From: Rhodoferax potami
Lineage (GTDB): Bacteria > Pseudomonadota > Gammaproteobacteria > Burkholderiales > Burkholderiaceae_C
NCBI RefSeq assembly: GCF_032193765.1
Contig: NZ_JAVBIJ010000001.1
Coordinates: forward strand, 620,001-684,000
Length of the DNA stretch: 64,000 bases
Reading direction: 5' to 3'
Under the pieces are notes generated by a model. That model worked only from the letters and a program-made list of their open reading frames with translations. It did no database searches and was not told where the DNA came from. Positions 9,043 to 16,856 of the stretch are shown here, piece after piece; position 1 is the stretch's first letter; every line of letters begins with the position of its first letter. The position numbers and the translations under genes were made by a program.

Positions 9043-9971
9043 GACTTCACCTCTTCAAATGTGAATGCAGTTGCCAACTTAATAAGGGCGAACTCCAACA
9101 AAAGGCCCACGATGCCGATCACGAAGATGGCGATGATGATGTTCTTGACGTTGAGGTTGTTCCACTCGTCCCACACCCAGAAGCCGATGCCCACGCCGCC
9201 GGTCAGCATCTCCGCGGCCACGATCACTAGCCAGGCTGTGCCCACCGCCAAGCGCACGCCGGTCAACATGTAGGGCAGCACCGAGGGGAACAGGATCTTG
9301 GTAACAATCTTCCACTCGCTCAGGTTGAGCACGCGGGCCACGTTCATGTAGTCCTGCGGCACGCGCTGCACGCCCACGGCGGTGTTGATGATCATGGGCC
9401 AGATGGAGCAGATAAAGATGGTCCAGATGGCGGCCGGGTTCGCACCCTTGAATACCAGCAAACCAATCGGCAACCAGGCCAGTGGCGATACGGGGCGCAG
9501 CAGGCTGATGAGCGGGTTGAACATGCGGCTCAAGAACTCAAACCGCCCGATCAAAAAGCCCACCGGAATGCCCACCACCGCCGCGAGGCCGAAGCCCAAA
9601 GCGACGCGCTGCAGCGAGTACAAGATGTTCCAGCCCACGCCCTGGTCGTTCGGCCCCTTGCTGTAAAACGGGTCGCTGAAGATCACGACCGCCTGCTTCC
9701 AGGTCTCCAGCGGGCTGGGGATGGAGCTGGCCGTGCCGATGCTCACCATGGCCCAGATGCCGATCAGCAGTGCCAGCCCGAAAACGGGTGGCAACACCTT
9801 GAGCATCAGGCCGCTCCAATCAAAGCCAGGCGCAGCGGCGGGTGCCGGCGCGCTTGTTGGGGCATACTTTGGGGCCTTGGCGCCCGTCAAATCTGCGCTG
9901 GCAGCTTCTGTTTTGATAGCAGTGCCGTCGTCGGCAGTGGCTATCGGCGAATGAAAAACGGCGCTGACCAT
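9039..9971 (-). CDS. nrtB: Nitrate ABC transporter permease
   Basis: Inner-membrane permease of 310 residues. A low-complexity Ala/Pro/Thr-rich cytoplasmic tail of about 50 residues precedes roughly six membrane segments. The binding-protein-dependent transport motif is visible as EWKIVTKILFPSVLPYMLTGVRLAVGTAW. The family is NtrB/NrtB/SsuC-like. The N-terminal tail contains a translated copy of the interspersed repeat (residues about 18-36, AIKTEAASADLTGAKAP), which explains part of its unusual composition. It lies between nrtA and nrtD, 12 bases after the nrtA stop, and is co-transcribed with them. Confidence 0.93.
   Translation of the reverse strand: MVSAVFHSPIATADDGTAIKTEAASADLTGAKAPKYAPTSAPAPAAAPGFDWSGLMLKVLPPVFGLALLIGIWAMVSIGTASSIPSPLETWKQAVVIFSDPFYSKGPNDQGVGWNILYSLQRVALGFGLAAVVGIPVGFLIGRFEFLSRMFNPLISLLRPVSPLAWLPIGLLVFKGANPAAIWTIFICSIWPMIINTAVGVQRVPQDYMNVARVLNLSEWKIVTKILFPSVLPYMLTGVRLAVGTAWLVIVAAEMLTGGVGIGFWVWDEWNNLNVKNIIIAIFVIGIVGLLLEFALIKLATAFTFEEVKS
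9864..9921 (-). repeat. Interspersed 57-bp repeat, copy H (inside nrtB)
   Basis: On the minus strand it reads TGCTATCAAAACAGAAGC, then AGCGCA, then GGGCGCCAAGGCCCC. It is sense with nrtB and translated in the frame GCT ATC AAA. The same frame is used by copy J in miaA, and the two encoded peptides are alike (AIKTEAASADLTG versus [13 protein letters not shown]). Confidence 0.75.
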
Positions 9972-9983
9972 GGTGGGGCTTCC

Positions 9984-11228
9984 TTATGCTTTGATCTTGA
10001 AACCGTCGGCGTATTTCTTGGGATCTTTGCCATCCCAGACCACGCCGTCCATCAACTTGCTGCTGCGCATGTCGCTCTTGGGCAGCGGGGTCTTGCTGGC
10101 CGTGGCGGCTTGCTTGTAGATGTCGATCTGGTTGATCTGCTTGGCCACGGTCAGGTAGTCAGGGTGGTCTTTGAGCAAGCCCCAACGCTTGTGCTGGGTC
10201 AGGAACCACATGCCGTCCGACAGGTAGGGGAAGTTGACCGCACCGTCGTTGTAAAACTTCATGAAGTTCGGGTCGTCCCAGGTCTTGCCCATGCCGTTCT
10301 GGTAGCGGCCCAGAATGCGTTGGTTGATCGCGTCCACGCTGGTGTTGACATAGCTCTTGTCGGCAATCGTTTCGGCCATCTTGTTTTTGTTAGACAAGCT
10401 GGCGTCAATCCATCTGCCGGCTTCCAGGATGGCGGCGGTCACGGCGCGGGCGGTGTTGGGGTACTTTTTGACAAAGTCTCCGGTGGTGCCCAGCACTTTT
10501 TCAGGGTGGTCTTTCCAGATGTCCTGGGTGGTTGCGGCGGTTACGCCGATGCCATCAATGATGGCGCGGTGGTTCCAGGGCTCGCCCACGCAGAAGCCAT
10601 CCATATTGCCAACACGCATGTTGGCCACCATCTGGGGTGGCGGCACGGTGATGACCTTGGAGTCCTTCATCGGGTTGATGCCATTGGCCGCCATCCAGTA
10701 GTACAGCCACATGGCGTGGGTGCCGGTGGGGAAGGTCTGGGCAAAGGTGTACTCGCGCTTTTCTGCGGCCATCAGTTTGGCCAGGCCCGGGCCGTCCACA
10801 GCGCCCTTGTCGGCCAGCTTCTTGGACAGAGTGATCGCCTGGCCGTTGTTGTTGAGGGTGGCCAAAACGGCCATGTCTTTCTTGGGGCCGCCGATGCCGA
10901 GGTGCACGCCATAGACCAGGCCGTACAGCACGTGGGCAAAGTCGAGCTCGCCGCTGACCAATTTGTCGCGCACACCCGCCCAGGAGGCTTCTTTGCTAGG
11001 GATGATCTTGACGCCGTATTTCTGGTCAATGCCCAACACCGAGGCCATGACCACGCTGGCGCAATCGGTCAGCGGGATAAAGCCGATCTTGACTTCGGTT
11101 TTCTCCGGCGCATCCGACCCTGCGGCATACACCACCGAACGCAGGGCAGGGCTGATGCCCGCGGCACCGACGGCTGCAGTTTGCAGAACCGCGCGGCGGC
11201 TCAGTTTGGCTTTCAGAAGATCTGTCAT
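9984..11228 (-). CDS. nrtA: Nitrate ABC transporter substrate-binding protein
   Basis: Periplasmic nitrate-binding protein of the NrtA/CmpA family, 414 residues from ATG 11228. I chose this start because GGAG lies upstream and a Tat signal follows directly (KLSRRAVLQTAAVGAAG). Family features seen: IGFIPLTDCASVVMA, the ASWAGVRDKLVSGELDFAH segment, and GFCVGEPWNHRAI. The export signal argues for a transport role rather than the cytoplasmic sensor NasS, which is a related protein without a signal. It is the first gene of the nitrate operon, behind a 172-nt leader with a terminator. Confidence 0.94.
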   Translation of the reverse strand: MTDLLKAKLSRRAVLQTAAVGAAGISPALRSVVYAAGSDAPEKTEVKIGFIPLTDCASVVMASVLGIDQKYGVKIIPSKEASWAGVRDKLVSGELDFAHVLYGLVYGVHLGIGGPKKDMAVLATLNNNGQAITLSKKLADKGAVDGPGLAKLMAAEKREYTFAQTFPTGTHAMWLYYWMAANGINPMKDSKVITVPPPQMVANMRVGNMDGFCVGEPWNHRAIIDGIGVTAATTQDIWKDHPEKVLGTTGDFVKKYPNTARAVTAAILEAGRWIDASLSNKNKMAETIADKSYVNTSVDAINQRILGRYQNGMGKTWDDPNFMKFYNDGAVNFPYLSDGMWFLTQHKRWGLLKDHPDYLTVAKQINQIDIYKQAATASKTPLPKSDMRSSKLMDGVVWDGKDPKKYADGFKIKA

Positions 11229-11268
11229 AGAACTCGCTCCAGAAGGGTTAAACACACAAAACAAAACC

Positions 11269-11337
11269 AGAAAACAAAAAAGGCGTCCACACAGGCCCCG
11301 ATGCGCTGTGCGCTCTCGAAGCTGTGGGGACGCCTTT
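11269..11337 (-). terminator. Intrinsic terminator in nrtA leader (attenuator)
   Basis: On the minus strand AAAGGCGTCC pairs with GGACGCCTTT (10 bp). After one mismatch a further 5 bp (CACAG/CTGTG) extend the stem, and TTTTTTGTTTTC follows. It sits between the predicted promoter and nrtA, so it would stop transcription before the operon unless overridden. This is the position expected for an ANTAR-controlled nitrate attenuator. Confidence 0.85.
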
Positions 11338-11352
11338 GTCCTTATGCATTCA

Positions 11353-11397
11353 CCCCGCCCGCCGTTGGACGGGGCGTTTGCATGACCGTTGCCGGTC
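11353..11397 (-). promoter_or_regulatory. Tandem hairpins, candidate NasT (ANTAR) RNA target
   Basis: Two hairpins separated by 9 nt open the predicted nrtA leader. The first (11397-11384) is GACCG/CGGTC with a GCAA loop. The second (11374-11353) has an 8-bp GC-rich stem with the hexaloop AACGGC, whose A1 and G4 match the rule known for ANTAR-bound hairpins. The first loop does not match that rule. The terminator lies about 16 nt downstream. Binding by NasT, encoded immediately upstream, is inferred. Confidence 0.68.
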
Positions 11398-11410
11398 TCG
11401 AATGGACTAA

Positions 11411-11426
11411 TGCAATGTCTGTGCCA
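11411..11426 (-). promoter_or_regulatory. Sigma-54 promoter of the nitrate operon
   Basis: The minus strand reads TGGCAC-N5-TTGCA, with GG and GC exactly 12 bases apart as required for the -24/-12 elements. Counting from the -12 C at 11412 puts the transcript start near 11400, 3 bases before the first leader hairpin. This gives a leader of about 172 nt. Confidence 0.78.
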
Positions 11427-11445
11427 ACTGTTGTGAGTGTCTATT

Positions 11446-11503
11446 TGCTATGAAAAAGAGAGCTACCTGCGCAATATATTCGGGCGCTAGGTGCACTTTT
11501 TAT
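11446..11503 (+). repeat. Interspersed 57-bp repeat, copy B (between NtrC site and promoter)
   Basis: Reads TGCTATGAAAAAGAGAGC, then TGCGCA, then GGGCGCTAGGTGCACTTTTT. It occupies the stretch between the candidate NtrC site and the sigma-54 promoter. Its tail includes a GTGCACC sequence that resembles an NtrC half-site. Confidence 0.7.
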
Positions 11504-11540
11504 TCATAACCGCTGGGTGGGCGGGTTCACGGTGTGTGGA

Positions 11541-11557
11541 TGCACTGCTTGTGTGCA
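11541..11557. promoter_or_regulatory. Candidate NtrC-binding site
   Basis: A 17-bp palindrome TGCAC-N7-GTGCA, identical in arms and spacing to the enterobacterial NtrC consensus. Its centre (11549) is about 149 bp upstream of the predicted start at 11400, a usual enhancer distance. It lies just past the 3' end of nasT. Confidence 0.65.
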
Positions 11558-11586
11558 GTGCACCATTTCAGGCCTTGTGCCGTCGT

Positions 11587-12234
11587 TTAGCCCAGCAGGT
11601 CGGCGACATCCAGCATGCGCTGGGCGACCTCGACGATCTTCAGGTTCTTGTCCATCGCGGTTTTACGCAGTTTGGCGTAAGCCGTCTCTTCCGAGAGGGA
11701 CTGGCGTTGCATCAACAGGGCCTTGGCCCGGTCGATCACCTTGCGGTCTTGCAGTGCGCTGGAGAGCTCGTGGAGCTCGTTGCGGGTGTCGGCCAGTTCG
11801 CGGCGTAAGGCCTGCTCTTGTTCAAAGCGGGCCATGGCGACATCGAGAATGGGGCGGATCCGCTCCGGCTGCAAGCCTGCCACGATGTAGGCCGACACCC
11901 CGGCTGCCACCGCCTCGCGGGCGGTGCGGCTGTCGTGGTCGTTGGTGAACATCACGATCGGACGGCGCTCGTCGCGGGTGGCCATGACCACATGCTCGAG
12001 GGCGTCGCGGGCGTCGCTCTCGGCATCCACAATGACCATGTCGGGCTGGAGTTGCGCCAGCCGCTCGGTCAAAAACACATCGGCCGGCAAAGAGGCAATC
12101 AGGTTGAAGCCACTTTCCAGCAGCCCAATGCGCAGGCTGCGCGAGCGGTCGGCCTGGTCTTGCGCATGGGTGTCCTCGGGGTCTTGCACCGCCAGGTCTG
12201 AGGTAATCACAACGATGCGCAGGGGTTCTGTCAT
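11587..12234 (-). CDS. nasT: ANTAR-domain response regulator / nitrate antiterminator
   Basis: A 215-residue cytoplasmic RNA-binding regulator. The N-terminal receiver-like domain (residues about 5-135) includes DMVIVDAESDARDAL and MFTNDHDSRTAREAVAAG. A coiled linker (EQEQALRRELADTRNELHELSSAL) leads to the C-terminal ANTAR domain (DRKVIDRAKALLMQRQSLSEETAYAKLRKTAM ...), about 160-212. In Azotobacter and Paracoccus, NasT allows read-through of a leader terminator and is restrained by NasS. No nasS is adjacent here. The nitrate operon leader with hairpins and terminator follows directly. It is transcribed divergently from tsaD. Confidence 0.9.
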   Translation of the reverse strand: MTEPLRIVVITSDLAVQDPEDTHAQDQADRSRSLRIGLLESGFNLIASLPADVFLTERLAQLQPDMVIVDAESDARDALEHVVMATRDERRPIVMFTNDHDSRTAREAVAAGVSAYIVAGLQPERIRPILDVAMARFEQEQALRRELADTRNELHELSSALQDRKVIDRAKALLMQRQSLSEETAYAKLRKTAMDKNLKIVEVAQRMLDVADLLG

Positions 12235-12339
12235 GGGTCAGTGAGTTGCAAGATTCGCGCCAATTGTCTGTGAATCCCGGTGGGTCTGGCCGGGTTGGAG
12301 GGGCATCCTCTACACTCGGCCCCTCTAAAGGAATCAAGC

Positions 12340-13395
12340 ATGCTGGTGTTGGGGATTGAGTCTTCGTGTGACGAAACTGGGGTGGCGATGGTGCAGTCAC
12401 AAGGTGATGCCGTGCCCACGCTGCTGGCACACGCCCTGCACAGCCAGATCGAGATGCACCAAGCCTTTGGTGGCGTGGTGCCGGAGCTGGCCAGCCGCGA
12501 CCATATACGCCGTGTGCTGCCCTTGACCCGACAAGTGTTGAGTGAGAGCGGCCGCAGCCTGCAAGAGGTGGATGTGGTGGCTTACACCCGTGGCCCCGGT
12601 TTGGCCGGCGCGTTGCTGGTGGGGGCGGGTGTGGCGTGTGCATTGGGCGCGGCACTGGGCAAACCGGTGTTGGGCGTGCACCACCTGGAAGGGCACTTGC
12701 TGTCGCCTTTTTTGAGTGAAGACCCGCCAGAGTTCCCGTTCGTGGCCTTGCTGGTATCCGGCGGGCACACCCAGCTGATGCGGGTGGACGGCGTAGGCCA
12801 CTACGAGCTGCTGGGCGAGACCATCGACGATGCGGCGGGTGAGGCCTTTGACAAATCTGCCAAGCTCATGGGGCTGGCCTATCCCGGCGGACCCTTGTTG
12901 TCCAAGTTGGCCGAGTCGGGTGACCCGAGGGCTTATGCCTTGCCACGCCCTTTGTTGCACAGCGGCAACCTCGATTTTTCTTTTGCCGGCCTCAAAACCG
13001 CGGTGCTGGTGCAAAGCCAGCGCATGTTGGCTGCCGGCGGCGTCACCAGTTTTCAGGCTTTGCCTGCGCAACAGCAGGCGGATCTGGCGGCATCCACCCA
13101 ATCCGCGATTGTGGAGGTCTTGCTGAAGAAGTCGGTCACGGCCTTGAAGCAAACCGGTCTCAAGCGCCTGGTGGTGGCCGGTGGCGTGGGGGCCAACCGC
13201 AAACTGCGGGAGCAGCTCAATGCCGAGTGCGCCAAGCGCGGCGTCCGGGTGCATTACCCTGAGCTGCATTTGTGCACCGACAACGGTGCCATGATCGCCA
13301 TGGCCGCTGCGATGCGGCTGCAAAGTGGCTTGCAAAACGCGGTGACCGACTACGCGTTTGACGTCAAGCCGCGCTGGCCCCTGCATTCCTTGTGA
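12340..13395 (+). CDS. tsaD: tRNA N6-adenosine threonylcarbamoyltransferase
   Basis: Transfers threonylcarbamoyl to A37 of ANN-decoding tRNAs (t6A) together with TsaB and TsaE, which are not in this window. The 351-residue protein starts at ATG 12340 behind AAAGGA and opens with [17 protein letters not shown]. Metal-binding histidines lie in [12 protein letters not shown], with nucleotide-binding segments in [10 protein letters not shown] and [14 protein letters not shown] and a terminal [10 protein letters not shown]. The length fits bacterial TsaD. It is divergent from nasT with a 105-bp gap and is followed by a repeat copy that acts as its terminator. Confidence 0.97.
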   Translation: MLVLGIESSCDETGVAMVQSQGDAVPTLLAHALHSQIEMHQAFGGVVPELASRDHIRRVLPLTRQVLSESGRSLQEVDVVAYTRGPGLAGALLVGAGVACALGAALGKPVLGVHHLEGHLLSPFLSEDPPEFPFVALLVSGGHTQLMRVDGVGHYELLGETIDDAAGEAFDKSAKLMGLAYPGGPLLSKLAESGDPRAYALPRPLLHSGNLDFSFAGLKTAVLVQSQRMLAAGGVTSFQALPAQQQADLAASTQSAIVEVLLKKSVTALKQTGLKRLVVAGGVGANRKLREQLNAECAKRGVRVHYPELHLCTDNGAMIAMAAAMRLQSGLQNAVTDYAFDVKPRWPLHSL

Positions 13396-13449
13396 AAAGA
13401 GCCTCCGGCGCTCGCAAATCAAGCGCGGGAAGCTCTTTTTTTGATAGCG
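13393..13449 (-). repeat. Interspersed 57-bp repeat, copy C, doubling as tsaD terminator
   Basis: On the minus strand it reads CGCTATCAAAAAAAGAGC, then CGCGC, then GAGCGCCGGAGGCTCTTTT. On the plus strand it folds as AAAAGAGC...GCTCTTTT with an inner GGCGCT/AAGCGC pairing and ends in a run of seven or more T. That forms a rho-independent terminator 3-45 bases past the tsaD stop. It also overlaps the last bases of tsaD. Confidence 0.75.
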
Positions 13450-13485
13450 CGTGCACGTGAGTGCAGCGCTGGGGCGTGGGGTGAC

Positions 13486-13875
13486 TTACTGGATCGTGAG
13501 CTCTGCCGAGGTATCCACGGGTACCTTTTTGGCCAATTTGAGCGTGAGCACGCCGTTTTCGAGTTTGGCCTCGCTCAAGGCGCTGTCCACCTCTTGGGGC
13601 AACTCGTAAGCGGCGCGGTAGTGGCGGGGGGCGTCGTCCTTGCTTTGGATGCGGACCACCGCACCGTCAATCGCGATGCGCAGGTGCTCCTTGGCGATAC
13701 CGGGCATGTCCAGGCTCAAGGTGAAACTGGTGTCGTCCTGGGTGTAGGTGGTGCCGGCTTGGCGGGCTGAGAGGAGTGCGTCGCTCAAAAAGCGCTCGAC
13801 CGCATGAGCACTGCCGGAGTGGGCAGGGCGGCGCAGAGAGGCTTGAAAGGCGGCGGGGGCAGTGGCGAAGAACAT
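13486..13875 (-). CDS. Small heat shock protein, Hsp20/alpha-crystallin family
   Basis: A 129-residue holdase-type chaperone. A short N-terminal arm precedes the alpha-crystallin domain (about residues 43-129): TSFTLSLDMPGIAKEHLRIA ... YRAAYELPQEVDSALSEAKLENGVLTLKLAK. The A-x-x-x-G-V-L motif of Hsp20 is visible as AKLENGVLTL. The C-terminal I-x-I tail is absent; the protein ends AELTIQ. It is convergent with tsaD. Upstream, a CTTGAA sequence resembles a heat-shock sigma-32 -35 element, but I cannot find a matching -10. Confidence 0.9.
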   Translation of the reverse strand: MFFATAPAAFQASLRRPAHSGSAHAVERFLSDALLSARQAGTTYTQDDTSFTLSLDMPGIAKEHLRIAIDGAVVRIQSKDDAPRHYRAAYELPQEVDSALSEAKLENGVLTLKLAKKVPVDTSAELTIQ

Positions 13876-14197
13876 GATGGGATTCCTTATCTTGCGCGGC
13901 GCTCACCGTGATTGCCGCTTGTTCCCTAACTGAGCGCAGCGGGGTGCAATTCAAGCCAATCTGTAGGAATTTAAACTCTAAAAATGCCTCTTGAAAATGG
14001 CGCCAAAGGCGTTATGTGGTGCGGGTTTGCAGGGCGTTTGCTGCGCAAGGGTAAGCGCAATCCGGAGCGCGTTGGCTGAAGCCCTGCTTCGCGGAGGGTG
14101 TGCTTCGGGCTATAATCGAATGGCTTTGCATTGGGCAAGGCGCACGCCAAGAGCCATTCCAGCACCTGGCGCAAGTCAGAACACAAAAGGAAAATAC
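13876..14197. other. Divergent hsp20 / rpsO intergenic region
   Basis: A 322-bp gene-free stretch. It holds the 5' region of hsp20 on the minus strand, with CTTGAA as a possible -35 element. On the plus strand it holds the rpsO promoter, with a clear TATAAT at 14111-14116. The -35 is weak (TTCGCG at about 14088). AAAGGA precedes rpsO by a few bases. A GGCGCCAAAGGC segment near 14002 vaguely resembles the tail of the interspersed repeat, but not enough to call. Confidence 0.6.
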
Positions 14198-14464
14198 ATG
14201 ATCGCTTCCAGCATCAAAGCTGCTGTTGTCAAAGACAACGCCCGTTCCGCTACCGACACAGGTAGCCCAGAAGTGCAAGTGGCACTGTTGACAGCCCGTA
14301 TCAACGAGCTGACACCCCACTTCAAGACCCACGCCAAAGACCACCACGGTCGCCGCGGTTTGCTGCGTATGGTGAGCCGTCGCCGTAAGCTGTTGGACTA
14401 CTTGAACTCCAAGGACCACGACCGCTATGTGGCCCTGATCGCCAAGTTGGGTCTGCGTAAGTAA
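14198..14464 (+). CDS. rpsO: 30S ribosomal protein S15
   Basis: An 88-residue S15 that binds 16S rRNA in the small-subunit platform. Family signatures seen: [23 protein letters not shown], then [21 protein letters not shown], ending [10 protein letters not shown] chose ATG 14198 for its exact family length and the AAAGGA site upstream. It has its own promoter and a strong terminator, and is followed by pnp, the conserved rpsO-pnp order. Confidence 0.98.
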   Translation: MIASSIKAAVVKDNARSATDTGSPEVQVALLTARINELTPHFKTHAKDHHGRRGLLRMVSRRRKLLDYLNSKDHDRYVALIAKLGLRK

Positions 14465-14483
14465 GCGACTGACTGAATGACGA

Positions 14484-14519
14484 ACGCCTGAGTTAGGTCA
14501 CTAGCTCAGGCGTTTTTTA
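14484..14519 (+). terminator. Rho-independent terminator after rpsO
   Basis: ACGCCTGAG pairs with CTCAGGCGT around a 12-base loop, followed by a run of six T. It begins 20 bases past the rpsO stop, separating rpsO from pnp, with possible partial read-through as in E. coli. Confidence 0.9.
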
Positions 14520-14683
14520 CTTCGGAGACCGCAAAAACAGAACGAAGCTGTGTCATTCCAAAGCCGTTGCCCTCAATCGGGCAGTGTTTCTGGAATGGCA
14601 TCGTGGACTGTGTTGTGGAATCCGGGCTGTGGCGGGGTGGCCTGCACCCCCCGATAAAACTCGATACTCACAGGAGAACCACC

Positions 14684-16789
14684 ATGAGCATTTTCAATAA
14701 AGTTACTAAGACTTTCCAATGGGGCCAACACACCGTCACCATGGAAACCGGCGAAATCGCACGCCAGTCCACCGGCGCTGTGCTGTTGGATATGGACGGC
14801 ACCGTCGTGTTGGCCACTGTGGTCGGCAAGACCGAAGGCAAGCCCGGCCAAGACTTCTTCCCCTTGACTGTTGACTACCTGGAAAAGTCGTACGCCGCAG
14901 GCAAGATCCCGGGCAGCTTCTTCAAACGCGAAGGCCGCCCCAGCGAGTTTGAAACGCTGACCAGCCGTCTGATCGACCGACCCATCCGCCCCCTGTTCCC
15001 CGAAGGCTTCTTCAACGAAGTGCACGTTGTGGTGCACACCGTGTCCCTGAACCCCGAAGTGGACGCTGACATCGCTGCCATGATCGCAGTGAGCGCGGCT
15101 CTGTCCGTGTCTGGCATCCCGTTCAACGGCCCGATCGGCGCAGCCCGCGTGGGTTACGTCAACGGCGAATACGTGTTGAACCCCGGACAGACTGCACGCA
15201 AAGACTCCATCATGGACTTGGTAGTTGCCGGTACCGAAGCCGCTGTGTTGATGGTCGAATCCGAAGCACAACAGCTGTCCGAAGAAGTGATGTTGGGTGC
15301 TGTGGTTTACGGCCACGAGCAGAGCAAGGCCGCCATCAACGCCATCCATGAACTGGTGCGTGACGCCGGCAAGCCCGTGTGGGACTGGAAGGCTCCTGCC
15401 CGTGATGAAGCCTTGATCGCGAAGGTCGATGCCCACGGCAAAGACAAGCTGGTTGCCGCTTATCAAATCCGTAACAAGCAAGCCCGTACCCAAGCCTGCC
15501 GCGCTGCCTACGCAGACGTGTTCGCCGGTTTGAAGGCCGACGGCGTTGAGTTCGACAGCGTCAAGGTCGAAGGCATGCTGTTTGACATCGAAGCCAAGAT
15601 CGTGCGCGGCCAGATTCTGGCAGGCGAGCCCCGTATCGACGGTCGCGATACACGCACAGTGCGCGCTATCGAAATCCGCAACGGCGTGCTGCCCCGCACC
15701 CACGGCTCTTCCTTGTTCACACGTGGTGAAACCCAGGCGTTGGTGATCGCCACCTTGGGTACCGAGCGCGATGCGCAGCGTATCGACGCTTTGAGCGGTG
15801 AGTACGAAGACCGCTTCATGCTGCACTACAACATGCCTCCCTTCGCCACTGGCGAAACCGGCCGCGTGGGTACGCCCAAGCGCCGCGAAATCGGTCACGG
15901 CCGTTTGGCCAAGCGCGCTCTGGTCGCTGTGTTGCCTACCAAAGAAGAGTTCCCTTACTCTCTGCGCGTGGTGTCGGAAATTACCGAGTCCAACGGCTCG
16001 TCTTCCATGGCTTCCGTGTGCGGCGGCTGCTTGTCCTTGATGGACGCTGGCGTGCCTTTGAAGGCACACGTGGCCGGTATCGCCATGGGCCTGATCAAGG
16101 AAGAAAACCGCTTCGCCGTGTTGACCGACATCTTGGGTGACGAAGATCACCTGGGCGATATGGACTTCAAGGTTGCTGGTACTACCAACGGTATTACTGC
16201 GCTGCAGATGGACATCAAAATCCAAGGCATCACCAAGGAAATCATGCAAGTGGCTTTGGCTCAGGCCAAGGAAGCGCGCGTACACATCCTGGGCGAAATG
16301 CAAAAGTCCATGGCGGAAGCGCGTACCGAAGTGTCCAACTTCGCACCGCGTCTGTTCAGCTTCAAGATCAACCCCGAAAAGATCCGTGATGTGATCGGCA
16401 AGGGCGGTTCTGTGATCCGTGCACTGACCGAAGAGACCGGCACCCAGATCAACATCGAGGAAGACGGCACGATCACCATCGCTTCCAGCGATCCTGAGAA
16501 GGCAGAGCTGGCCAAGAAGCGCATCGAGCAGATCACGGCTGAAGTCGAAATCGGCAAGGTGTATGAAGGCCCGATCACCAAGATTCTGGACTTCGGTGCG
16601 CTGGTCAACCTGCTGCCCGGCAAGGACGGCTTGTTGCACATCAGCCAGATCGCTCACGAGCGCGTCGAAAAGGTCACTGACTACCTGTCTGAAGGCCAGA
16701 TCGTCAAGGTCAAGGTTCTGGAGACCGACGAAAAGGGCCGCATCAAGCTATCCATGAAGGCCTTGATCGAGCGTCCTGCGCAAGAGTAA
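14684..16789 (+). CDS. pnp: Polyribonucleotide nucleotidyltransferase (PNPase)
   Basis: Phosphorolytic 3'-5' exoribonuclease of the RNA degradosome. It is 701 residues from ATG 14684, behind AGGAGA. Two RNase PH domains (about 10-230 and 310-540) are separated by a helical linker; the second contains [17 protein letters not shown] and [28 protein letters not shown] domain follows ([23 protein letters not shown]), then S1 ([20 protein letters not shown]). Length and domain order are standard. The rpsO terminator lies upstream; a repeat copy follows 10 bases after the stop. Confidence 0.98.
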   Translation: MSIFNKVTKTFQWGQHTVTMETGEIARQSTGAVLLDMDGTVVLATVVGKTEGKPGQDFFPLTVDYLEKSYAAGKIPGSFFKREGRPSEFETLTSRLIDRPIRPLFPEGFFNEVHVVVHTVSLNPEVDADIAAMIAVSAALSVSGIPFNGPIGAARVGYVNGEYVLNPGQTARKDSIMDLVVAGTEAAVLMVESEAQQLSEEVMLGAVVYGHEQSKAAINAIHELVRDAGKPVWDWKAPARDEALIAKVDAHGKDKLVAAYQIRNKQARTQACRAAYADVFAGLKADGVEFDSVKVEGMLFDIEAKIVRGQILAGEPRIDGRDTRTVRAIEIRNGVLPRTHGSSLFTRGETQALVIATLGTERDAQRIDALSGEYEDRFMLHYNMPPFATGETGRVGTPKRREIGHGRLAKRALVAVLPTKEEFPYSLRVVSEITESNGSSSMASVCGGCLSLMDAGVPLKAHVAGIAMGLIKEENRFAVLTDILGDEDHLGDMDFKVAGTTNGITALQMDIKIQGITKEIMQVALAQAKEARVHILGEMQKSMAEARTEVSNFAPRLFSFKINPEKIRDVIGKGGSVIRALTEETGTQINIEEDGTITIASSDPEKAELAKKRIEQITAEVEIGKVYEGPITKILDFGALVNLLPGKDGLLHISQIAHERVEKVTDYLSEGQIVKVKVLETDEKGRIKLSMKALIERPAQE

Positions 16790-16798
16790 TCGTTGGTC

Positions 16799-16855
16799 TG
16801 CTATTGATTTGGTAGCAGCTTGCGCAAGCTTGGCGGGCGCTACCGGTCAATTCGA
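16799..16855 (+). repeat. Interspersed 57-bp repeat, copy D (pnp / oxidoreductase spacer)
   Basis: Reads TGCTATTGATTTGGTAGC, then TTGCGCA, then CGGGCGCTACCGGTCAATT. It fills the entire 67-bp gap and ends one base before the next ATG, so the oxidoreductase has no visible Shine-Dalgarno sequence. Confidence 0.72.
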
Positions 16856-16856
16856 T

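Noticed and set aside
9984..11228. nrtA being the nitrate sensor NasS
   Set aside because: A clear Tat export signal follows the ATG, and the gene is co-transcribed with permease and ATPase, so the transport role fits better.
9951..11453. 500-codon plus-strand open frame over nrtA and its leader
   Set aside because: It is the shadow of nrtA and runs through the leader and terminator; no ribosome site and no recognisable domain.
14573..16657. 694-codon open frame antisense to pnp
   Set aside because: It mirrors pnp codons exactly; the pnp frame has all PNPase domains. The antisense protein shows only low-complexity His/Gln/Gly composition typical of a shadow frame.
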